Assembly: GCA_035406685.1 (NCBI GenBank)
Contig: DAONLM010000094.1
Coordinates: forward strand, 1 to 11,220
From: DAONLM01 sp035406685
GTDB taxonomy: Bacteria; Spirochaetota; GWE2-31-10; MWDO01
DNA length: 11,220 nt
Direction: 5' to 3'
In this document: positions 1 to 7,000 of the stretch, in pieces
Position numbering within the stretch: position 1 is the first letter of the stretch
Layout of the letters: the number at the start of each line of letters is the position of its first letter
Position numbers and translations under genes: made by a program
The notes under the pieces: model-generated
What the model saw: the letters and a program-made list of their open reading frames with translations, nothing else
Database searches by the model: none
What the model was told of the DNA's origin: nothing

Positions 1-2
1 TA

Positions 3-161
3 TTAAAAATATTTCTATATATTAATCACAAAATTTCTGAAAAAATCCTTTACAAAATTTTAAAAAAAATTAAAAAAATTTTAACTACAAATAAAATTTC
101 TCCTATTTTTATCTCTATTTTTAATAAAATTAAAAATGTTATAAATTTATTCAAAAAATAA
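3..161 (+). CDS. C-terminal fragment of an unidentified protein (5' end outside window)
   Basis: Reading frame 3 is open from the left edge to a TAA at 159-161, giving 52 codons with no internal ATG, so the start must lie upstream of the window. The peptide is rich in Lys, Ile and Asn, contains residues such as NHKISEKILYKILKK and ends in NLFKK, like the amphipathic basic C-terminus of a real protein. An uninterrupted frame of this length is unlikely by chance in such AT-rich DNA, where TAA is frequent, and the next gene and its promoter begin just after it. No family is recognisable from this tail. It could still be a fortuitous open frame. Confidence 0.5.
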   Translation, partial: LKIFLYINHKISEKILYKILKKIKKILTTNKISPIFISIFNKIKNVINLFKK

Positions 162-170
162 AATTGTTCC

Positions 171-199
171 TTGACAAAGGTTATATTTTAAAGTATAAT
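171..199 (+). promoter_or_regulatory. Consensus sigma70-type promoter, predicted to give a leaderless mRNA
   Basis: TTGACA at 171-176 and TATAAT at 194-199 are separated by exactly 17 bp, so both boxes match the vegetative consensus perfectly. Transcription would begin about 7 nt after the -10 box, at 206 or 207, which is the A or T of the ATG of the following gene. There is therefore essentially no room for a 5' leader or ribosome binding site. It sits in the 44-bp gap after the upstream gene fragment and should drive the membrane protein, ygiQ and possibly the kinase. Confidence 0.8.
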
Positions 200-205
200 T
201 TTTTT

Positions 206-679
206 ATGAATATAAATTTATTCATTGGTTTGATAATTCTTTTTGTTTTAATAATTTTTCAAATAATAATAATACTTTTTTTCGATATTGAAGTAAAAAA
301 AAGAAGAATTTTTTTAGTATTAGATTTTCTTTCTATACTGTTAGTATATAGTGGAATTTTACTATGGATTACAGTGGTAAAGCCACTATTTTTTATACCA
401 CTGGTAATAATCTTTTTTACAGTATATAATATAATCCTCTTTAAAATAATAAAAAGAATTATCTTAATAAACAGAGTAAAGAAAATTAAAGAAGAAGTTA
501 ATGATGCCCTGATAGAGAGTTTAAAGAGTCTTGCAGAACTTGATTATAAGAGTGCTTATGAAATTTTAGATGAGGCAATAGAGAGGCATCCGGATTCAAA
601 AGAATTAATAAACTTAAGAAATTTTCTTGATAAAAGATTAAAAATAATAGTAGATTCAAAGAAAAAGTTATTAAAATGA
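206..679 (+). CDS. Small membrane protein with three helices and a TPR-like cytosolic tail, function unknown
   Basis: This 157-residue protein is not one I can assign to a named family. Three strongly hydrophobic segments lie near residues 4-26, 35-57 and 60-80. The basic KKRR at 31-34 and the basic stretch after residue 80 suggest that the N-terminus is outside and the C-terminus cytosolic. Residues about 91-150 are charged and helical; the stretch LAELDYKSAYEILDEAIERH around 109-128 resembles one TPR repeat, which would suit protein binding. I chose the ATG at 206 because a longer reading from TTG at 164 would start upstream of the promoter and translate through both of its boxes. The stop overlaps the ygiQ start by 4 bp (ATGA, 676-679), so translation is probably coupled. 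Confidence 0.75.
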   Translation: MNINLFIGLIILFVLIIFQIIIILFFDIEVKKRRIFLVLDFLSILLVYSGILLWITVVKPLFFIPLVIIFFTVYNIILFKIIKRIILINRVKKIKEEVNDALIESLKSLAELDYKSAYEILDEAIERHPDSKELINLRNFLDKRLKIIVDSKKKLLK

Positions 680-2355
680 TTATTTCTTATCTTCCAGAAG
701 ATAAACCTAAAAAAAGTGTTGATATAATTCTTGTTACAGGTGATATCTATATTGATCATCCTTCCTTTGGAGTAGCAATAATAGCAAGAGTGCTTACTGA
801 TGCAGGTTACTCTGTTGCAATTGTCTCACAACCAGAATATTTTAATGATAATTATTTAAAAGAATTACCTGAAGTCTCTCTCTTTATAGGTATTACTTCT
901 GGTAATGTGGATAGTGTTGTAGCAAATTATTCTGGTATGCGTAATCCAAGAAAGAGTGATAGTTATTGCATTGATGGCAATCCTTTTTTTGAAAATGGAT
1001 TAAGAAGAAGACCAGATAGAGCCACAATTGTTTATACATCTTTTTTCAAAAAAAGATATAAAGATATCCCCTTTGTATTAGGGGGATTAGAGGCATCAAT
1101 ACGAAGATTTGCCCATTATGATTTTGTTCAGCAAAAGATAAGAAAGTCAATTCTTGTTGATTCAAAGGCAGATATTCTTGTATATTCTATGGGAGAAAAG
1201 GCAGTATTAGAAATTGCTCAAAGAATTAAAAATAGAGAATCCTTTTTTGGAATAAGAGGGACAGAGATAAAGCTAAAAGATTTAAAAGAACTACCAGAAG
1301 ATTTCAAGTTTATCGAATTGCCAGATTATAACAGCATTATTGAAAAAAAATACAATCTAATAAAAGCAACAGAAATAGTTGAAGAGAATATGGTATTTGA
1401 TAAATCTATGCCTCTTATTCAATTTCAAAATCCTTTTTATGTTTTATGTTTTCCAAATCAACCTCCCTTAACAGAAAGTGAACTCGATAAGATATACAGT
1501 CTTCCTTTTAAAAAAGATTATTCAGACTATTGTGAAAGGGTACCAGCATACAAAATGATAAAAGATTCTATTACTTCTCATAGAGGATGCTATGGCTTTT
1601 GCTCTTTCTGTGCTATTCATATTCATCAGGGACCTACTATCAGTTGCAGAAGCAAAAATTCAATTATAAACGAAGCAACTATTTTAGCAAGTAAAAATAA
1701 TTTTAAAGGAACCATAACAGATGTTGGTGGGCCTACTGCAAATATGTATGGGACAAAATGTAAAATAGGATGGTGCAAAAAGCCATCCTGTCTTTTCCCA
1801 GAGATATGTCCCAATCTTGAAATAGATAGTAAAAAATATATAGATATCCTGAAAAAAATAAAAAAGATTAATAATATAAAGAATGTCTTTGTCTCTTCTG
1901 GCTTAAGACATGATCTTTGTCTTGTTAAATTGAAAGAAACAGAGGAGATTATAAAAGAATTTACCTCAGGACATCTAAAAATAGCACCAGAACATACAGA
2001 TGATAAAATATTAAAATTAATGAGAAAACCATCAAATGATAAATTTAAAAAATTTATTGATTTTTTCAATAAAATTAAATCTAAATATAATCTAAAATTT
2101 TATATTCTACCATATATAATTTTATCATTTCCTAATAGTAATAATGAATCAACAAAAAAAATGGCTCTATTTTTAAAAAATAATAACATAAAGACGTTTC
2201 AATATCAGGATTTTACCCCGGTTCCAGGCACGATGGCAACAGCAATTTTTTATGCAAGAGAGGATAAAGAAGGTAATGCTCTAAAAATCCGAGAAATCTC
2301 AATCTACAATAATCCAGAAAGGGATATAATCAAAAAAATATTAAAATTTAAATAA
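676..2355 (+). CDS. ygiQ: YgiQ-family radical SAM protein
   Basis: This is a 559-residue member of the YgiQ (UPF0313) family of radical SAM enzymes, whose substrate is unknown. The N-terminal region (about 1-200) has the family's Rossmann-like, B12-binding-type features, including HPSFGVAIIARVL and VSQPEY. The radical SAM cluster motif is C305-x3-C309-x2-C312 in RGCYGFCSFC, which would bind the [4Fe-4S] cluster that cleaves S-adenosylmethionine. Family landmarks DVGGPTANMYG (349-359), LKIAPEHT and QDFTPVPGTMATA near the C-terminus are all present. Four more cysteines (362, 367, 372, 378) form a second cluster-like patch. The protein is shorter than E. coli YgiQ (about 740 residues), lacking much of the C-terminal extension, but it ends on an intact stop and looks complete. 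It has no strong Shine-Dalgarno sequence and probably relies on coupling to the membrane-protein gene. Confidence 0.93.
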   Translation: MIISYLPEDKPKKSVDIILVTGDIYIDHPSFGVAIIARVLTDAGYSVAIVSQPEYFNDNYLKELPEVSLFIGITSGNVDSVVANYSGMRNPRKSDSYCIDGNPFFENGLRRRPDRATIVYTSFFKKRYKDIPFVLGGLEASIRRFAHYDFVQQKIRKSILVDSKADILVYSMGEKAVLEIAQRIKNRESFFGIRGTEIKLKDLKELPEDFKFIELPDYNSIIEKKYNLIKATEIVEENMVFDKSMPLIQFQNPFYVLCFPNQPPLTESELDKIYSLPFKKDYSDYCERVPAYKMIKDSITSHRGCYGFCSFCAIHIHQGPTISCRSKNSIINEATILASKNNFKGTITDVGGPTANMYGTKCKIGWCKKPSCLFPEICPNLEIDSKKYIDILKKIKKINNIKNVFVSSGLRHDLCLVKLKETEEIIKEFTSGHLKIAPEHTDDKILKLMRKPSNDKFKKFIDFFNKIKSKYNLKFYILPYIILSFPNSNNESTKKMALFLKNNNIKTFQYQDFTPVPGTMATAIFYAREDKEGNALKIREISIYNNPERDIIKKILKFK

Positions 2356-2380
2356 AAATTTACAAGAAATTTAAATTTTA
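2342..2380 (+). repeat. Perfect 12-bp AT-only inverted repeat over the ygiQ stop codon
   Basis: TAAAATTTAAAT at 2342-2353 is the exact reverse complement of ATTTAAATTTTA at 2369-2380, with a 15-nt loop between them. The left arm covers the last codons of ygiQ and the first base of its TAA. The transcript could form a weak, GC-free hairpin at the ygiQ 3' end. No uninterrupted T-run follows (the next bases are TAAATATCTTTT), so it is not a classic intrinsic terminator. It may only slow RNA decay, or be a chance product of extreme AT content. Confidence 0.4.
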
Positions 2381-2433
2381 TAAATATCTTTTCCGATAAA
2401 ATAACAAAAGTGTAAAAATTTAGGGGGACTAAA

Positions 2434-3351
2434 ATGGGGAAAATTCTTGTTGCTGGCCTTGTAAATCTCGAAACAACCGTAAAAATTGATTCTTTTCCTA
2501 TTCCTTATTTTCCAGTTAAATATCCTTTTTTTGGAATTAATACAACTATAGGAGGAGTTGGATACAATATATCAAAGGCTCTTTCTGTATTGGGTGATAA
2601 TGTCGACTTTTTATCAATAATTGGCAATGATTTTATAGGAAAAACTATAAAAGAAAGATTAAAACTGGATCTAATATATGATAGATATGTCGTAAATTCT
2701 TTAAAGAATACAGCAAACAGTGTCATCTTATACGACAAAAAAGGGAGAAGACAGATCTATTGCGATTTAAAAGAATTACAGGAGACTGTTTATCCCATAG
2801 AATATTTTGAAACAGCAATAAAAGAATGTTCAATGTCTATTCTTTGTAATATCAATTTTTGTAGACCATTTTTAGAAAGAGCAAAAAAATATAAAAAAGA
2901 TATTGCCACAGATATTCATGTAATATCTGATATAAAAGATGAATATAACAAAGATTTTATGGAGACAGCAAATATTCTATTTATGAGTGATGAAGGATTA
3001 CCATGTTCTCCTGAAGAATGGGCAAAAAAATTAATTAATACTTATGGAACAGAGATAATTGTAATAGGGTTAGGAGAAAAAGGGGTTTTACTATCTGTAA
3101 AAAAAGACAATTTTATAGAAAGAATTTCAGCAGTAAAGACAAGAGAAGTCGTAAATACAGTAGGAGCAGGAGATGCTCTTTTTTCCTGTTTTGTTCATTT
3201 TTATAATCGAAACAAGGATCCTTATGATGCTATAAAAAAAGCAATTATTTTTGCCTCTTATAAAATAGGCTCAACTAATGCAAGCGATGGGTTTCTAACA
3301 GAAAAAGAAGTTGTAAAACTCTATTCAGAAATCTATTCAGAAGTAAGATGA
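2434..3351 (+). CDS. PfkB-family carbohydrate (or nucleoside) kinase, substrate unknown
   Basis: This 305-residue sugar kinase belongs to the ribokinase/PfkB superfamily and transfers phosphate from ATP to a hydroxyl of a small sugar-like substrate. The N-terminal signature GGVGYN is at 40-45, and the C-terminal anion-hole and catalytic-base motif GAGD is at 244-247, with D247 the expected base. The length is normal for the family. Compared with ribokinase, the substrate-contacting Asp of the first strand (GSINAD) is replaced by E13 in GLVNLE, so the substrate may differ from ribose; no neighbour points to one. The ATG at 2434 is preceded by a strong AGGGGGA ribosome site (2422-2428). The 78-bp gap after ygiQ leaves open whether it is read from the upstream promoter or its own. 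Its last 19 bp overlap the convergent J-domain gene. Confidence 0.88.
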   Translation: MGKILVAGLVNLETTVKIDSFPIPYFPVKYPFFGINTTIGGVGYNISKALSVLGDNVDFLSIIGNDFIGKTIKERLKLDLIYDRYVVNSLKNTANSVILYDKKGRRQIYCDLKELQETVYPIEYFETAIKECSMSILCNINFCRPFLERAKKYKKDIATDIHVISDIKDEYNKDFMETANILFMSDEGLPCSPEEWAKKLINTYGTEIIVIGLGEKGVLLSVKKDNFIERISAVKTREVVNTVGAGDALFSCFVHFYNRNKDPYDAIKKAIIFASYKIGSTNASDGFLTEKEVVKLYSEIYSEVR

Positions 3352-4061
3352 CCCTCTTTTAAAATCTTAAATAAAGAGTCATAAATTTCTTCTTCCTGAA
3401 ATAAAATAATAATCATTAGATTTCCAGTTATTTCATCAATAAAAGCAGACTCTTTTTCATCTTTGAGTAATTCAAGACATCTAACCAATAGCATATTATA
3501 ATTAACATTTATAGCCATCCGATAATTTATATAATCCTTTGAATTAAAAATATTCTTTATATAATTAAAAAAAACCAATTTATAATTTTCAAAAATTGAA
3601 GAATAAATTTTTTTACTTTTAATATTTTCTAATCTTGCAAAAAAAAATAATGACAGAGATTTTAAAATAGCATCCAGATTTCTGCTTTTTTCAATGCTAT
3701 TATTCATAATATTATTTAAAAAATTTAAAATATTTTCCAATGTTTCAATGTCTGAATAATAGTATTTTTCTATCTTTGATAATAACTCATAGACAATTTT
3801 ATAAATATCATATTCTGTTTTTGGCTCAACAAATAAATCTATCTTTAAAATTCTTTTTTTATTGGTAAGAATCTTATCATCATATTTTTTTACTTTTGTT
3901 AATGCTAATCTAAAAGCTTCTATTATATTTTTAGTCTTTTCTGTATTTGATTCATTAGTAAGATCCGGATGATATTGAAATAAAAGTTCTCTAAATCTTT
4001 TCTTTATCTCTTCTTCTGTTGAATTTTCTGAAACACCAAGTATTTCAAAAGGATTGATCAT
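3333..4061 (-). CDS. J-domain (DnaJ-like) protein with an unrecognised C-terminal region
   Basis: This 242-residue protein begins with a clear J-domain (about residues 3-62). NPFEILGV is followed by a basic helix II (KKRFRELLFQY), the invariant HPD loop at 31-33, and helix III. The HPD tripeptide is the element that stimulates the ATPase of Hsp70 (DnaK). There is no Gly/Phe region, zinc finger or DnaJ C-terminal substrate domain, so this is a class III J-protein. Residues about 70-242 are charged, Lys/Ile/Asn-rich and probably all helical, with no match I recognise. Its ATG overlaps the stop of the giant activase fusion by 4 bp (ATGA on the - strand), with an AAGGA ribosome site inside that gene, so translation is coupled. 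It is likely a co-chaperone for its neighbour, but this is inference. HscB-like cluster delivery is one alternative, although the C-terminal region is longer than in HscB. Confidence 0.85.
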   Translation of the reverse strand: MINPFEILGVSENSTEEEIKKRFRELLFQYHPDLTNESNTEKTKNIIEAFRLALTKVKKYDDKILTNKKRILKIDLFVEPKTEYDIYKIVYELLSKIEKYYYSDIETLENILNFLNNIMNNSIEKSRNLDAILKSLSLFFFARLENIKSKKIYSSIFENYKLVFFNYIKNIFNSKDYINYRMAINVNYNMLLVRCLELLKDEKESAFIDEITGNLMIIILFQEEEIYDSLFKILKEGHLTSE

Positions 4062-7000
4062 TTATTATTCCTTTTTGCCTCATTCATTAAATCACCAAGC
4101 CTTTTTGCTTGAAGACTAAAAACCTCAAGTTTAGCCATTGTAATTTGAGGAAATGGATTGCCATCTGACTCAATAGAGAGAAATGGCAGCACCATCTCTT
4201 TTGGAAGTCTATTAATATTATTACCAAAAACAGTATTTGATGCAACCTTCATTCTTTTTTCAACTGTCATATTATTATTTAAAATAGCATCTGATGTTCT
4301 TGCCTGCAAACAGGAAAATGGCGAAAGACTTATAACCCCACACGATTCATCTAAAATGGACTTTAGGGAAGAGCCTACTGTTAATCCTACTTCGCCAAGC
4401 AATCTATTATCAACAAGAGGTTTTGATACTTTTAAAATTTCTTTTATATTTATTGGATCTGGCGTATAAAGACCACACTTTTCAAATATTTTCTTGATTT
4501 TCTTCTCAATAGAATGTTGAATTTTTCTCTTAATAAGAAAATAAAATCTTTTAAATATTGATATCTTCTCACCACCTAAATTTTTCCATTTTGTATAATC
4601 AACATAATTAAGCCATTCTATCATCGGGACAATCTTTGTTACAAATCCCATCTCTGCTAATTTTTCTTCTATCCATTGTCTTGAAAATTCCTCATTTCTA
4701 ACATAAAATTCACCAACAACTATTATCTTGTAAGCTTCACTAATAGGTTTTTTCAATTTTATTTTTGATAACTCAAAAGCAGATAATTTTAACCTTTTAT
4801 AAAGGGGGATATCCTCCTTTTTTTCAAAATTAAGTTTTATCTTCTCCCATTCTCTATTAAAAATCTTTAAAGCCTCTTCTTTATCTTCTGCTAATGTAAT
4901 AACAACAGAATATATCTGCCTTAATACATCGGCAACACAAAAAGCCTTTAATGCCCAGAGTAAAGCATTCAATCCAAGTCCAGCATAAGATTCTTCTGCT
5001 GTCAATGTTACAATTGCAACATCTCTTATTTTATTTTTTTCAACGAGTTTTTTCATCCCGACCTGATATTGTTCTACTCTACAGGGCGAAACATCTCCAA
5101 CTGTAAAATATGCTATCTTTTCACCTTCTTTTTTATTTTTCTTTATATATTCTAAAAGAGAACCCAAACATATTATATAAGGGACACACTCTTTGCAACT
5201 GGAAAAAGCCTTTCCATGACTCAACACATCCATATCCGGGATATTAGCTATTTTTGCATTATACCCCTCTCCTCTCACAGCAGCAACCCCGGTCTCTGTG
5301 GTAAATCTCCCCATTCTTGGAAATAAAAAAGTAATTCTTGGATCCTTTAATGAATAAGTTTTGCCATCAGAATCTATATATAAACTCTTTGCACCCTTAT
5401 AAACAATCTTTGCAGGTTTAAAATCAGCAATTTCTTTCTCAATATTTAATTTAAGTTGTCTATAATATTTTATAATATCAATGGCAGCTTCAATCCTTGT
5501 ATTTAATCCTACATCTGCTGTATGGCTATCCAGTTCGAGTGTTAAAGAAGGTTTTCTACCCATTTCATCTCTAAAATGAGGAACAAGAAATGAATCTGGA
5601 CCACAACTGAAATTAGTAATATAGGTAGCAAATAATTGAGGATGTTTTGCAACATATTTTGCAACCTGTAAAATTATTTTACCAATACCCCAATGCATAT
5701 GAAATTTTATATCTTCATAGCCAAATGGTATAAAATCAAATGGTATAACAGTAATCCCTCTTGATGCAAATTTATGTGGAATTCCCATATTTGCTTCTTT
5801 TGCTAATGCATTATACCATCTACCCATCAACACAATAGCAAATTCTTCTGGATTCTTTTCAAGTTCTTTTATAACTTTTTTGCCTATTTCAAAACACTCT
5901 TTTCTAAATTTAACCATCATATTTTCTGCAAAATCAAAAGCCGTTTTTGCTTTTTTAGCATCAACTCCTATGCTCTTTGCCACTCTAATAAATTCTTTTC
6001 TTACTGAATTTGAGTGAGCCTGAAAATCTATTATTGGTGTTAAAATTGGTGGTAGATCTCTATCATAAAAAGCATTTTTTAAATAATAAGGTTCTCCCTG
6101 AACAAATACACATGCCTTATTATTAACTTCACTTCCATCCACAATAATATGCATAACATGTGGCATAAAAATATAATCAACATTTTTGCTCAATAAATCA
6201 TCGAATAAACCATGAGAAAGTTCCGCAGGATAACAAAAAGCAGCCTTTCTTTTATCCCTACCCTCTTTTGTTGGGTTTTCTGATAAAACAACATTAAATC
6301 CAAGTTGATCCCAGAAATGAAAGTATAAAGGATAAAAAAGATATGTAAGAAATGTTTTATTTATACCGATTTTCTTTGCATTTTCTTTTGCTTTGCCACT
6401 CGGTTTTGCAAACTCCTTAAAAAGAAGCCTCTCTCTTAAAGCAACAAGATCATATTCTTTACTGTGGTCAACTATATGATGAACAATATTATAATATTTA
6501 TTACATGCACCACCGAATGGAAACTTTTTCCCTTCTATTGAAAGCATATTTATTTCGCATTTTAAATCACATTTTTCAATACCACCACCACAGATAAAAG
6601 GATTGAGATACTCTATCTCTCTATCAACTATTTTCTTTAAATCAAATTCTTTTTCTTCAAGAAGCCCTTTTTGAAGCCTTTTTTTAATTTCTATGGCACA
6701 TCCAAAAGCACCCATAAGCCCTGGTTCTGGTGGCACAATTATCTTTGTATTTAATAGACCCGCCATTGCAATAGGGATAGCCTTATTATAACAAACCCCA
6801 CCTTGCATAAATATCTTTTTTCCATAAGGCCGAGCACCTTTAACTCTATTGGTATAATTTATACATATTGAATATACAAGCCCAGCAATTATATCCTCTT
6901 TTGAAATACCCTCCTGTAAGGCTGTGGCAATATCAGAAGATATAAAAGCGGCACACTGATCACTAAAATTAGGAGGATTATTAGCAGATAAAGCAATAGA

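Noticed and set aside
164..205. TTG start at 164 giving 14 extra residues on the small membrane protein
   Set aside because: These codons cover both boxes of the perfect promoter at 171-199, so they would lie upstream of the transcript start; ATG at 206 also begins directly before the first membrane helix.
1626..2069. 147-residue open frame on the - strand inside ygiQ
   Set aside because: It is antisense to conserved YgiQ motifs, has no recognisable domain and no convincing ribosome site.
3349..3381. Bidirectional terminator between the kinase and the J-domain gene
   Set aside because: The stem is short and bulged, lies within coding sequence and has no T-tract on either strand.
4158..4469. 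103-residue open frame on the + strand inside the activase fusion
   Set aside because: It is a mirror of the coding strand with no ribosome site, and the - strand protein is conserved in type across this stretch.
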